Positions 16,655-27,259 of a stretch of DNA of 61,019 nucleotides are shown here, in pieces. This DNA is from an uncultured Pelagibacteraceae bacterium (GTDB taxonomy: Bacteria > Pseudomonadota > Alphaproteobacteria > Pelagibacterales > Pelagibacteraceae), in contig CACDSN010000007.1 of the NCBI GenBank assembly GCA_902555465.1, positions 1 through 61,019 on the forward strand, read 5' to 3'. Position numbers and translations under genes: made by a program. Numbering within the stretch: the first letter of the stretch is position 1; the number at the start of each line of letters is the position of its first letter. The notes under the pieces are model-generated. The model searched no databases. It saw only the letters and a list, made by a program, of their open reading frames with translations, and was not told the DNA's origin.

Positions 16655-18334
16655 ATGCCTAAATCAGATATTGAAATAGCAAGGGCAGCAAAAATGAAAC
16701 CTATCAAGGAAATCCTTGATAGATTAAACGTCCCTGATGATCCTGAAGCCTTTAGTCCAATGGGAAGACATATTGCTAAAATTAATTTAGAATATCTTGA
16801 TAAACTCAAAGACAAAAAAAATGGCAAACTAATTCTAGTAACTGCAATCACTCCAACTCCCGCTGGTGAAGGTAAAACAACTACTTCTGTTGGATTAAAT
16901 GATGGACTTAATAAAATTGGAAAAAAATCTATTGTTTGCCTAAGAGAACCAAGTCTTGGTCCATCTTTTGGTTTAAAAGGAGGCGCTGCTGGAGGAGGAT
17001 ATGCTCAGGTTGTTCCAATGGAACAAATAAATTTGCATTTTACAGGAGACTTCCACGCAATAACATCCGCGCACAATTTATTATCAGCTCTTATAGACAA
17101 TCATATTTACTGGGGCAACAAACTAAACATAGATGTAAGAAGAGTTTCATGGAGAAGAGTTATGGATATGAATGACAGATCGTTAAGATCAATAATTGTT
17201 GATTTGGGTGGCGTAGCAAATGGATATCCACGTCAAGATAGTTTTGATATAACTGTGGCTTCAGAATTAATGGCTATATTTTGTTTAGCATCTGATTTGA
17301 AAGATTTAGAAAATAGAATTGCAAATATTACAATAGGATATACTAGAGATAAGAAACCAATTCATGCAAAAGACTTAAATGCACAAGGACCAATGACAGT
17401 CCTTTTAAAGGATGCAATTAGACCAAACGTAACACAAACTCTAGAACACAACCCTGCATTAATACATGGAGGTCCATTTGCAAACATTGCTCATGGATGT
17501 AACTCTGTCATAGCAACTAAGGCAGGATTGAAATTAGCTGACTATGTAGTAACTGAAGCAGGTTTTGGTGCTGACCTTGGTGCAGAAAAATTTTTAAATA
17601 TTAAATGTAGAAAATCAGGAATAAAACCTGATTGTGTAGTTATTGTTGCAACAATCAGAGCACTTAAAATGCATGGAGGACTAGGTAAGGATGAGCTTAA
17701 AAATGAAAATGTTAGTGCTCTTAAAAAAGGATTAGTAAATTTAGAAAGACATATTAATAATACGAGAAAATTTGGTATACCTGTTACAATTGCTATAAAT
17801 CATTTTATAACAGATACAGATAAAGAGATGAAAACACTGCTGGACTTCTGTAAAACACAAGGTGTCAAAGCATCAAAATGTACCCATTGGTCAAATGGAG
17901 GAGAAGGTGCAAAAGAGCTTGCTGAAAACGTTGTAGAAATTTGTAAAGATAATCAAACAACATTTAAATATTTATATGAAGACAGTTTAAGTTTATTCAA
18001 AAAAATCGAAAAAATAGCTCAGGAAATTTATCATGCCAGTGAAGTAGTTGCTGATACAAAAGTAAGACAACAGCTGAAAGATTTTGAGGAAAAAGGTTAT
18101 GCAAAACTTCCTGTATGTATTGCAAAAACCCAATATAGTTTCTCTACTGATCCAAATTTGAAAGGTGCTCCAACTGGTCATGTGTTACCAGTGAGGGAAG
18201 TTCGTTTATCATCAGGAGCTGAATTTGTTGTTGTTGTATGTGGAGAAATAATGACAATGCCAGGACTGCCAAGAGTGCCTGCAGCTGACTCTATCAAGCT
18301 CAACGACAAGGGTGAAATAGAAGGTCTTTTTTAA
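16655..18334 (+). CDS. fhs: formate--tetrahydrofolate ligase
   Basis: A 559-residue cytosolic enzyme that interconverts formate plus THF and 10-formyl-THF with ATP. The ATP-binding loop [20 protein letters not shown] lies at about 66-85; further family elements are [46 protein letters not shown] and the C-terminal [16 protein letters not shown] good Shine-Dalgarno AGGGAGA sits 7 bases before the ATG. In this setting it can run in reverse, releasing formate and ATP from C1 units produced by the soxBDAG and tdm demethylations. Divergent from soxB. Confidence 0.97.
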   Translation: MPKSDIEIARAAKMKPIKEILDRLNVPDDPEAFSPMGRHIAKINLEYLDKLKDKKNGKLILVTAITPTPAGEGKTTTSVGLNDGLNKIGKKSIVCLREPSLGPSFGLKGGAAGGGYAQVVPMEQINLHFTGDFHAITSAHNLLSALIDNHIYWGNKLNIDVRRVSWRRVMDMNDRSLRSIIVDLGGVANGYPRQDSFDITVASELMAIFCLASDLKDLENRIANITIGYTRDKKPIHAKDLNAQGPMTVLLKDAIRPNVTQTLEHNPALIHGGPFANIAHGCNSVIATKAGLKLADYVVTEAGFGADLGAEKFLNIKCRKSGIKPDCVVIVATIRALKMHGGLGKDELKNENVSALKKGLVNLERHINNTRKFGIPVTIAINHFITDTDKEMKTLLDFCKTQGVKASKCTHWSNGGEGAKELAENVVEICKDNQTTFKYLYEDSLSLFKKIEKIAQEIYHASEVVADTKVRQQLKDFEEKGYAKLPVCIAKTQYSFSTDPNLKGAPTGHVLPVREVRLSSGAEFVVVVCGEIMTMPGLPRVPAADSIKLNDKGEIEGLF

Positions 18335-18337
18335 TTT

Positions 18338-19120
18338 TTAAACAGAATTTAACCAATTTCTTAACTCGATCATTCTTTGTTGATTATCAGAAATTGATAT
18401 TTCTTTTTCTATAAAAGAAATATGTTCATTAACTTGATCATCATTGGCAAACACTTTCCTTGTTTCAATTAATCTATCTTTTCTAAACTTTATAAGTTGT
18501 ATCATTTTTTGATAAGTGATTTCTGGATGATACTGCAAACCCCAAACATTATTATTATTTATTTTAAAATACATTCCTTGAACTTTGTTTATTTTATTTG
18601 ATGCTAAGCAAACTCCATTTTCTGGAAGTGTGACCACTTCGTCAAAGTTAAATGCTGGAGTATTAAAATTATTTTTTTTTCCACTGTACAATGGATGTTT
18701 TAAACCTTGTTCGTTTATTATTAATTGATTTGCAATTCCTATATGAGCTCCATTAGATGATTTTTTCACAACTCCTCCAGCTGCTGTAACAGCAACTTGC
18801 ATTCCCCAACAAATAGCTAGAATATTTTTTACTTTTTTTTGACATTCTTTCATAAATTGAATTTGTCTTCTTATTTCAGGAGTATCATTGTAGATGTTTA
18901 AACTACTGCCGCCCCATATAAGGCCATCATATTTATTAAGTTCTTTTACTTTTACATCAATATTTTCATCTGATGATGGGTTAACTACATCCATATCAAG
19001 TTCATTTGTAAAATTGGCTATGCTATCTTGAAGACTTTGAGTATGAGTTTGTATACCAGAAGTAGAAAAGTTTTGATTTTCTTCTCTCAGATTGCCTTCA
19101 ACAATTAGAATTTTTTTCAT
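18338..19120 (-). CDS. class I glutamine amidotransferase / gamma-glutamyl hydrolase-like protein
   Basis: A 260-residue free-standing GATase1-fold protein. The nucleophile is Cys104 in AICWGMQVA, the catalytic His198 and Glu200 lie in YHPE, and the oxyanion region reads WGGSSLNIY near 70. It resembles GMP-synthase-type free GATase domains, which often act as gamma-glutamyl hydrolases. It lies between formate-THF ligase (stop 3 bases away, convergent) and tmm (divergent), inside the methylamine region where gamma-glutamylmethylamide is made. I therefore suspect it acts on a gamma-glutamyl amide; this is inference. No synthetase domain is attached. Confidence 0.8.
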   Translation of the reverse strand: MKKILIVEGNLREENQNFSTSGIQTHTQSLQDSIANFTNELDMDVVNPSSDENIDVKVKELNKYDGLIWGGSSLNIYNDTPEIRRQIQFMKECQKKVKNILAICWGMQVAVTAAGGVVKKSSNGAHIGIANQLIINEQGLKHPLYSGKKNNFNTPAFNFDEVVTLPENGVCLASNKINKVQGMYFKINNNNVWGLQYHPEITYQKMIQLIKFRKDRLIETRKVFANDDQVNEHISFIEKEISISDNQQRMIELRNWLNSV

Positions 19121-19173
19121 AGTCTAAATGAAAATTATATTTTAATTTTTTTATTTTACTTATAAGATAATAG

Positions 19174-20514
<1,341 letters not shown>

Positions 20515-20521
<7 letters not shown>

Positions 20522-20541
20522 ATAAAATTATTATTTATTTT
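20515..20541. terminator. AT-only hairpin between convergent tmm and gpsA-like genes
   Basis: AAAATAAATAA and TTATTTATTTT form an 11-base-pair stem with a 5-base loop, overlapping the tmm stop. All pairs are A-T, so the structure is weak, but its placement between two convergent stop codons suggests a bidirectional terminator. Confidence 0.4.
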
Positions 20542-20542
20542 A

Positions 20543-21502
20543 CTAACCTATATTTAATTTTTTATTATTTAAAATTGCTTTAAGCAGAGCAACCATCAGA
20601 GGAATTTTTTTATTATTTATTTTTTTCAAGAAATATTTACCAATCTCTTTTGCAAGTTCAGCTCCCTCAATAGTGTCATTTGGCATAAATCTTTTTTTTG
20701 CTATTTTAAAGGTATAACCTTTTCCAAGAAATTCACCCATTTTACTATTCCGACCACCAACAGCACTAACATATAAATCTCCAATTCCAGCTAATCCATA
20801 AACTGTATCTTCTTTCCCTTTAAAATGTTTAGTTAAATAAATCATTTCATTAATAGACTTTGTAAATATTGAAGACGAAGTATTTGATCCTTCTCCTGAA
20901 CCAATTAACATAGCATAAATATTTTTTATTGCAGAGCATATCTCAACACCTTTGACATCATTTGAATATTCAATTTTATAGTATTTAGTGGATATTAAGC
21001 TTCCAATTGATTTAGCTTTTTGAATGTTTTTGTTAGCAATGATAGTGCTAGATTTAATTTTTTTAGCAAGTTCTTTAGCTAGACAAGGTCCTTTCAAAAC
21101 TGATAAATCCAGTTTTTTTACTCCTTTATTAATTTGTTCAGACATTGTAATGATTTTATTTGAAGCCTTATAGTATTTAAGGCCTTTGGTTAAAACTAAT
21201 ATCTTAGTATTATATTTTAAATTTTTTAAGTAATCTCTAACTAGATCAATCCCTATTGAACTCACAGCTATGACTATTAAATCCCATTTTTTATTCAACA
21301 GTTTACCAGTAAAATTTTTAACAATTAATTTTTTATTTAACCTTATTTTTAATGATGGATGAAATTTATTATTTGAGTTTATTTTTTTTATTAGTTTAAA
21401 ATTGTATGGCTCAGATAATGTAACATTATGCTTATTATCTATGCAGGGAAATGTAAACGCAGCCCCCATAGCTCCTGCTCCAATAATTAATATATTTTTC
21501 AT
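20543..21502 (-). CDS. gpsA: NAD(P)-dependent glycerol-3-phosphate dehydrogenase family protein
   Basis: A 319-residue two-domain dehydrogenase. The Rossmann motif IIGAGAMGAAF is at residues 5-15, VLTKGLKY near 105, LKGPCLAKELA near 137 (family GPSFAxE), ICSAIKNIYAMLIG near 190 with the catalytic Lys, and GLAGIGDLYVSAVGGRNSKMG near 240. It is shorter and more divergent than housekeeping GpsA. It follows glpK by 8 bases, so the pair could make dihydroxyacetone phosphate from glycerol or supply glycerol-3-phosphate for lipids. The pair interrupts the run of methylated-amine genes. Confidence 0.85.
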   Translation of the reverse strand: MKNILIIGAGAMGAAFTFPCIDNKHNVTLSEPYNFKLIKKINSNNKFHPSLKIRLNKKLIVKNFTGKLLNKKWDLIVIAVSSIGIDLVRDYLKNLKYNTKILVLTKGLKYYKASNKIITMSEQINKGVKKLDLSVLKGPCLAKELAKKIKSSTIIANKNIQKAKSIGSLISTKYYKIEYSNDVKGVEICSAIKNIYAMLIGSGEGSNTSSSIFTKSINEMIYLTKHFKGKEDTVYGLAGIGDLYVSAVGGRNSKMGEFLGKGYTFKIAKKRFMPNDTIEGAELAKEIGKYFLKKINNKKIPLMVALLKAILNNKKLNIG

Positions 21503-21510
21503 ACTTTAAA

Positions 21511-22989
21511 TTACGCTAAAGTTTTTCTAATTGCTTGTCTCCAACCTTGCAATAAGTTATTTCTCAATGATTTATTAAGTTTTGGTGTAAAAACTCGATT
21601 TTTTTTCCATTTAAATTTAATTTCATTTAATGATTTGAATTCTCCAATTTGATATCCGGCTAATAATGCAGTTCCTAATGCTGTTGTTTCTAAAATCTTT
21701 GGTCTTATTACTTTTAAATTTATTATGTCTGACAAAAACTGCGAAAACCAATTATTTGCAACCATTCCACCATCTATTTTAATTATTTTTGGTTTAAGTC
21801 CATCTTTTTTCATCGATTCAAATAAATCAAAACTTTGGTATGCAACAGACTCTACAACGGCTCTAACTAGACTCTTCCAATCACTATTTCTAGTTAAACC
21901 TGTAATCAACCCTCTTGTATCGGGCCTCCAATGAGGGGCGCCTAATCCACTAAATGCTGGAACCACGTATACACCCTCATTATTTTTTTTTGATTTTGCA
22001 ATTTTTTCTGTTTCATAAGCATTGTTAATTAGTTTAATTTTATCTCTCAACCACTGCACACCTGCGCCTGCAATAAATATTGAACCTTCTAAAGCATAAA
22101 TATTTTTTCCATTTAAAGTATAACAAATGGTTGTTAATAATTTATTTTTTGAGGTAATTTTCCTAGATCCAGTATTCATGATGACAAAAGCACCAGTTCC
22201 ATATGTAATTTTTATAGAACCTTTTTCAAAGCATGCTTGTCCTACTGCTGCTGCCTGTTGGTCTCCTAAAACAGCAGATATAGGTATTTCTTTGCCAACC
22301 ACTTTTTGATTTGTTGTTCCAAAATTATCTGCTGAATTTTTTACCCTAGGTAAAATTTTTTTAGGTATTTTTAATTTATTTAATATTTCATCATCCCATT
22401 TATTTATATTTATATTAAATAACATTGTTCTCGATGCATTAGTAGTTTCTGTCAGGTGATGTTTTCCATTAGTGAGTTTCCATATTAAAAATGTATCAAT
22501 GGTACCAAATAGTAAATTATTTGATTTTAATAAAAGTTTACTACTTTTAACATTATCTAATATCCATTTGATTTTTGTTGCAGAAAAATATGGATCAATA
22601 AATAAACCAGTTTTATTTTGAATTTTTTTTTCAAAATTATTTTTTTTTAAATTTTTACAAAATTCTTCTGTTCTTCTATCTTGCCAAACAATTGCATTAT
22701 AAATTGGCTTTCCATTTTTTTTATTCCAAAGAACAGTTGTCTCTCTCTGATTGGTTATACCAATACTTAAGATTTTACCGTTAAGCTTTTTCGCTTTTAG
22801 AATTACTTTTTTTAATGATGATAGTGTAGTTTTCCAAATCTCATTTGGATTATGTTCTACCCAGCCATTTTTAGGAAAATATTGTTTAAATTCTTGCTGA
22901 CTTATAAACTTTATATTGCCACTTTTATCAAATAATATAACCCTTGATGATGTTGTTCCCTGATCAATGGCAACAAGAAATTTTTTCAC
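21511..22989 (-). CDS. glpK: glycerol kinase
   Basis: A 492-residue FGGY-family kinase that phosphorylates glycerol with ATP in the cytosol. Seen: AIDQGTTSSRVILFD at the N-terminus (phosphate-1 loop), GITNQRETTVLWNKKNGKP near 76, NAIVWQDRRT near 98, GDQQAAAVGQACFEKGSIKITYGTGAF near 240 and KIDGGMVANNWFSQFLSDI near 400. Full length. It lies 5 bases after tmoV and 8 bases before the gpsA-like gene, in the same direction as the TMAO transporter, so it may be transcribed together with it. Confidence 0.95.
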   Translation of the reverse strand: MKKFLVAIDQGTTSSRVILFDKSGNIKFISQQEFKQYFPKNGWVEHNPNEIWKTTLSSLKKVILKAKKLNGKILSIGITNQRETTVLWNKKNGKPIYNAIVWQDRRTEEFCKNLKKNNFEKKIQNKTGLFIDPYFSATKIKWILDNVKSSKLLLKSNNLLFGTIDTFLIWKLTNGKHHLTETTNASRTMLFNININKWDDEILNKLKIPKKILPRVKNSADNFGTTNQKVVGKEIPISAVLGDQQAAAVGQACFEKGSIKITYGTGAFVIMNTGSRKITSKNKLLTTICYTLNGKNIYALEGSIFIAGAGVQWLRDKIKLINNAYETEKIAKSKKNNEGVYVVPAFSGLGAPHWRPDTRGLITGLTRNSDWKSLVRAVVESVAYQSFDLFESMKKDGLKPKIIKIDGGMVANNWFSQFLSDIINLKVIRPKILETTALGTALLAGYQIGEFKSLNEIKFKWKKNRVFTPKLNKSLRNNLLQGWRQAIRKTLA

Positions 22990-22994
22990 AAAGT

Positions 22995-25148
22995 TTAATC
23001 AATGCCTAGGTGTTTTTTTCTTTGTTCTACCCAAGTTCTAATTAAGTTATCAAATATCAAACCTATAAATGCAACACAAATACCAAGCGTTAATCCTATT
23101 CCAGCTCCATTTTTATCTGATAACGCTTTAAGAATATATTGTCCTAAATCTTCCGTACCTATAAATGCACCAATTATCACCATAAATAAAGCAAAAACTA
23201 TTGTTTGATTTAGACCAAGCATCATGTGTGGAAATGCTAGTGGAAATTCTATTTTAGTTAATCTTTGAAATTTATTTACACCTGACATAGTTGCAGCGTC
23301 ATGTAGGCCAGCAGGAACACTTCTGAGTCCTTCAATTGTATATCTTGTTGCGGGTATAGTCGCATAAACTATAACTGCTATTAGTACGGATGTATCTGTG
23401 ATACCAAAAAGCATCATAACGGGTATCAAATAAACAAAAGATGGGAATGTTTGAAAGATATCACAAACTCCTAACATAAAAGCTGCAGCACGTTTGTTTT
23501 GAAAACATAAAGTTCCAACTGTGAAACCAATTGTGCAAGACATAATAACTCCAAAAGTTGCCATGTATGTTGTTACCAAGGCTCTATCCCACCATGGACT
23601 TAAGGCGATAAATAGTGTCAATGCGCAAACTACTAAAGCTGAACGAATTCCGCCAATTAAGTATCCTGCTCCTACAACCAACACTAAAGTAGCTACTGCA
23701 GGCATTCTTAAGTACAAAGCTCGCATTGGCTGGAGAACTTCCACAATTAGCCAAGTATTAAATGCTTTAATATATACAAAAAACGTATCAAAAATCCAGT
23801 CAACACCTTTATTCCAAAAATCAGCTGTTGATATTCCTTTATTATGCGGAACTTCAAATAGATAATTAAAGGTGTCTTTGAATATAAAACTTCCTAAATA
23901 GGCAAGTATTATTCCAATAATCACTGATGCAACAAAAAATAAAACATTTTTATTTCTTTGAAAAAACGTCAAATTTCCAAAATAATCCGTTTGTTTATTT
24001 GCCCAAGCTAAAGACATTTTATCTAAAAGAATCGCTATTAAACTAATACAAAGTCCAGCCTCTAAAGCTAGTCCAATATTTAGTTGGTTCAAAGCTAATA
24101 ATAAATTAAATCCTAAACCTTTTGCTCCTATAAAAGCTGAAATAACTGCCATAGAGAAACAAACCATGATTACTTGGTTCACTCCTATTAAAATATCTCT
24201 TCTTGCAGTTGGAATTAAAACTTTAGACATTAATTGCCAATTATTGCAACCACTCATTCTTCCTGCCTCAATAACTTCTGGTGGGACTGCTCTCAAACCT
24301 ATTAAAGTTAGAAGTATCATCGGTGGAACTGCAACAATCATCGTAATAATTACCGCAGCATGATCTCCTACTCCAAAAAGAACAAGTGCTGGGACTAATA
24401 CTGCGTACTGTGGCATTGTTTGCATAACTAGAATTATGGGATACAAAGCTTTTTCAACACGTTTACTTTTATATGCCGCTACACCTAATCCTAAACCAAA
24501 TAAAAATGACAATGGTGCTGCTACTAATATAAAAGATAATGTTTGCATTGACGGCTTCCACTGACCAAATATAGAAATATAAACCATTACTAAACCAGCA
24601 AATATTGCTAAACCTTTGCCACTTAATTTGTATGCAAGTATAGCAAAACCAGCAGCTACAATTGTCCAAGGTAGACCTGGTAGCTCTGCCCATGGATTTT
24701 TGTCAATCCAGTCCCAGCTAGTAAACGCAACAATTGTTTCAAGTCCACCTAATAAAGTTTCTCTAATTAAAAATATTAAAAATGTCATAAATGAAGTTAA
24801 AGTTCTTGATATTTCTAATACTAGTGGTCTAGTTTTATATTCTTGTGTATCTTCATTCCAAAACTCCATTGGCATCCACTCATTCATTAAAAAAAATAAT
24901 GAATCATTAATCCAAATAGGTAACCATCCAAGAAGTGGTGGTAGTCTCCAAAATACATCAAAAGCGTAATACCTTACTTCTTTACCTAAAAAAACATATG
25001 TACTTTGATTTGGGTCTTTTACAAATTCTGCTTGTCCTCTTATAAATTTGTATGTTTCGGGAACATCGATAGAAAAACATAAAGCAAAAAATATGATTAA
25101 TAAAAATAACCATTGAAATAATTTCGGATATTTTTTCAAGTAATCCAT
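22995..25148 (-). CDS. tmoV: TMAO/betaine-type ABC transporter permease with two fused permease domains
   Basis: A 717-residue inner-membrane protein made of two tandem binding-protein-dependent permease domains, about residues 150-370 and 500-710. Each has its own EAA-like loop: EVIEAGRMSGCNNWQLMSKVLIPTA and GLHDAATMSGVNKFQRLTKIEFPLA, which dock to the ATPase. This is the ProW/OpuAB family, duplicated and fused, as I recall for TmoV. It lies 3 bases after the ATPase gene; the binding-protein gene tmoX is further upstream. Imports TMAO, judged by the adjacent tmm and tdm; betaine or choline cannot be excluded from sequence alone. Confidence 0.88.
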   Translation of the reverse strand: MDYLKKYPKLFQWLFLLIIFFALCFSIDVPETYKFIRGQAEFVKDPNQSTYVFLGKEVRYYAFDVFWRLPPLLGWLPIWINDSLFFLMNEWMPMEFWNEDTQEYKTRPLVLEISRTLTSFMTFLIFLIRETLLGGLETIVAFTSWDWIDKNPWAELPGLPWTIVAAGFAILAYKLSGKGLAIFAGLVMVYISIFGQWKPSMQTLSFILVAAPLSFLFGLGLGVAAYKSKRVEKALYPIILVMQTMPQYAVLVPALVLFGVGDHAAVIITMIVAVPPMILLTLIGLRAVPPEVIEAGRMSGCNNWQLMSKVLIPTARRDILIGVNQVIMVCFSMAVISAFIGAKGLGFNLLLALNQLNIGLALEAGLCISLIAILLDKMSLAWANKQTDYFGNLTFFQRNKNVLFFVASVIIGIILAYLGSFIFKDTFNYLFEVPHNKGISTADFWNKGVDWIFDTFFVYIKAFNTWLIVEVLQPMRALYLRMPAVATLVLVVGAGYLIGGIRSALVVCALTLFIALSPWWDRALVTTYMATFGVIMSCTIGFTVGTLCFQNKRAAAFMLGVCDIFQTFPSFVYLIPVMMLFGITDTSVLIAVIVYATIPATRYTIEGLRSVPAGLHDAATMSGVNKFQRLTKIEFPLAFPHMMLGLNQTIVFALFMVIIGAFIGTEDLGQYILKALSDKNGAGIGLTLGICVAFIGLIFDNLIRTWVEQRKKHLGID

Positions 25149-25151
25149 ATT

Positions 25152-26183
25152 TTAATTACTATTTTTTCTACCTCCAAAAACTGTATTAATTATTTTTGTA
25201 GGATTGATAGAACCGATTACTTTATTGTTTTCATCTGTAACTGCCACTGATCTTTCTTGAGAAAGTATTTTTTCAGCAACATTTTCTATGACTTCATCTT
25301 TTGAAACTTTTAAATCACCTAAATTCCCTGTATTTGATGTATCCATTACATCTTGTATTAACAAAACTTTTTCTCTCGGGACTTCTTCGGTGAATTTTCT
25401 CACATATTCAGTAGCGGGATTTAAAACAATTTTTGCAGGAGTGTCTAATTGCTCAATTATGCCATCTTTCATAATTGCAATACGGTCAGCAAGTTTTAAA
25501 GCTTCATCAAAATCATGTGTAATAAACATAATTGTTTTTTGCAATTTTTCTTGAAGTCTTAAAAACTCATCTTGCATTTCTTTACGAATTAAAGGGTCTA
25601 ATGCAGAAAAAGGTTCATCTAAAAACCATATATCAGGCTCCACTGCTAAGGATCTTGCTATTCCTACCCTTTGCTGTTGACCACCTGAAAGTTCTCTTGG
25701 AAAATAATTTTCTCTTCCATCAAGGCCAACTAATTTAACCATATCCATTGCTTTGCTAATGCTATCTTCAGTTTTAATTCCCTTAATTTGAAGTGGAAAA
25801 GCAATATTTTCAACTACTGTTTTATGAGGCAACAAAGCAAAACTTTGAAAAACCATTCCCATTTTATTTCTTCTAAGGTCTATAAGTTCTTTATTATTTA
25901 ATTTTAGAAGATCTTGACCTTCAATAAAAATTTTTCCACCTGTTGCATCTGTTAATCTGGATATACATCTTAACAATGTTGATTTGCCAGAACCTGATAA
26001 GCCCATTACAACCAACATTTCTCCTTTTGAAACTTCAAATGAAGCATTATTGACACCCACTATGCAACCATTTTCCTGAAAAGTTTTAGCATCAACATTG
26101 CCATTCGACTGTTGAAGCATTTTTTCTGCATTTGCTCCAAAAATTTTATAAACATTTTCACATTTAATAACTGGTTCTGACAT
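25152..26183 (-). CDS. tmoW: TMAO/betaine-type ABC transporter ATP-binding protein
   Basis: A 343-residue ABC ATPase of the ProV/OpuAA group. Walker A GLSGSGKST near residue 65, Q-loop VFQSFALLPHKTV, signature LSGGQQQRVGIARSLA near 165, Walker B IWFLDEPFSALDPL and H-loop MFITHDFDEAL. The C-terminal part (about 275-335) resembles a CBS-type regulatory region (RSVAVTDENNKVIGSI), shorter than in ProV. An N-terminal extension of about 45 residues precedes the core (VYKIFGANAEKML, as in ProV). It lies 3 bases before tmoV. Confidence 0.92.
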   Translation of the reverse strand: MSEPVIKCENVYKIFGANAEKMLQQSNGNVDAKTFQENGCIVGVNNASFEVSKGEMLVVMGLSGSGKSTLLRCISRLTDATGGKIFIEGQDLLKLNNKELIDLRRNKMGMVFQSFALLPHKTVVENIAFPLQIKGIKTEDSISKAMDMVKLVGLDGRENYFPRELSGGQQQRVGIARSLAVEPDIWFLDEPFSALDPLIRKEMQDEFLRLQEKLQKTIMFITHDFDEALKLADRIAIMKDGIIEQLDTPAKIVLNPATEYVRKFTEEVPREKVLLIQDVMDTSNTGNLGDLKVSKDEVIENVAEKILSQERSVAVTDENNKVIGSINPTKIINTVFGGRKNSN

Positions 26184-26247
26184 AAATTATTAATTAAATT
26201 ATATGAAATTAATATAAAATTAAATCTATTTAATTAGTATTTTCCCC

Positions 26248-26799
26248 CTAAAAGTTTTTTATAAAATATACCCTTGTATCAATTCCTGTACTTAAAAAGC
26301 TTAGCACCTCTCCAATAACAGTAATTGACTCGTTAACTCCCACATTATCTCCGCTTACAGTAAAGCCAGCAAAACATTTATTTTCTTCTTTATCCCATTT
26401 TACAAATGTATCGTCTATTTTATTTCCATTTATTGTATAAATTTCATGCGCTCTAAAATTTAAAAAATTTGCACCCATAATCGCACGTTGTGGTATAAGT
26501 TTTGTTGCCTTACAAACCTGTTCGTAAATATCATCTGTTAATTTGTAGTGGTCTGTACCATCAAAAGTTACTAATATCCCTGATGGAAGTTTTGATATTA
26601 ATTCACTAAGTTTTTTTTCTTGTGCAATTCTCTCTTCCTCTATTTTCATTTTTTTGACCAATTCATCACCTTGCCCAAACATGACATTTAAAATAAAAAA
26701 AAATGAAATTACTATTATTGTTACTATGACTAAGCCTACAAACTGCTTGATAGACTCTGGCAATTCTTTAATTCTATTTTGGTAATTTTCTTTTAACAT
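26248..26799 (-). CDS. membrane-anchored hypothetical protein, 183 residues
   Basis: I start at the ATG at 26799, whose A is shared with the TAA stop of the upstream MORN gene (TAATG); an upstream ATG at 26826 would add 9 residues overlapping that gene. One transmembrane helix (about 22-42, FVGLVIVTIIVISFFFILNV) is followed by a charged, probably coiled-coil linker (MKIEEERIAQEKKLSELI) and a beta-rich domain with two Cys (VCKATK, NKCFAGF) that could be disulfide-bonded in the periplasm. No family recognised. It sits between tmoX and tmoW. Confidence 0.65.
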   Translation of the reverse strand: MLKENYQNRIKELPESIKQFVGLVIVTIIVISFFFILNVMFGQGDELVKKMKIEEERIAQEKKLSELISKLPSGILVTFDGTDHYKLTDDIYEQVCKATKLIPQRAIMGANFLNFRAHEIYTINGNKIDDTFVKWDKEENKCFAGFTVSGDNVGVNESITVIGEVLSFLSTGIDTRVYFIKNF

Positions 26800-27176
26800 T
26801 ATTCTTGCAACTTTCCGTTTTCCCAAATTCCTGATTTTTGCGATCCATCAGACCAAGTAAAGGTTCCCTCACCATTCATAAAACCATTAGCCCATTCTCC
26901 TTCATATGTTGATCCATCTGGAAAAGTTAGCACACCTATGCCACTCCATTCACTGTTCTTGAATTCGCCTTTATAAATATATCCGTTAGGCCAAGTCTCA
27001 ACTCCTTGACCATTTTTTTTTGTACCTACCCACTGACCTTCATAAGTTGTTTTATCTGTATAAACCCATTTACCATAACCATTTTCACAATTTCCCTCCT
27101 TGCACCCAGTGCTACGTGCTAATGCAACAGATGAGATGATTAAACTTAAAATAATGCTTATAAGAATTTTTTTCAT
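26799..27176 (-). CDS. exported MORN-repeat protein
   Basis: A 125-residue protein with an N-terminal signal peptide (about 1-20, ending SVALA). After a short cysteine-containing part (GCKEGNCENG) come about four MORN-type repeats of 22-23 residues: YEGQWVGTKKNGQG, YKGEFKNSEWSGIG, YEGEWANGFMNGEG and a final degenerate unit ending SGIWENGKLQ. MORN repeats form an extended beta hairpin stack and often mediate protein or lipid contact. It starts just after the tmoX terminator and is coupled by TAATG to the following membrane protein. Its place within a TMAO transporter locus is unexplained. Confidence 0.8.
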   Translation of the reverse strand: MKKILISIILSLIISSVALARSTGCKEGNCENGYGKWVYTDKTTYEGQWVGTKKNGQGVETWPNGYIYKGEFKNSEWSGIGVLTFPDGSTYEGEWANGFMNGEGTFTWSDGSQKSGIWENGKLQE

Positions 27177-27201
27177 TTTATTATTTTACACATTATTGAC
27201 T

Positions 27202-27236
27202 AAAAAAAAATCCCCCCCAACTTTGTCGGGGGAGAT
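27202..27236 (-). terminator. intrinsic terminator after tmoX
   Basis: On the minus strand, CCCCCGAC / GTTGGGGG forms an 8-base-pair stem (one G-U pair) with an AAA loop, followed by GGA and nine T. It lies about 24 bases after the tmoX stop and should uncouple abundant tmoX message from the genes behind it. Confidence 0.85.
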
Positions 27237-27259
27237 TTTAAAATTTATTAGCTTTAACC

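Noticed and set aside
26800..26826. Nine-residue N-terminal extension of the membrane-anchored hypothetical protein
   Set aside because: Overlaps the MORN gene's last codons; the TAATG junction at 26799 gives a more convincing coupled start.
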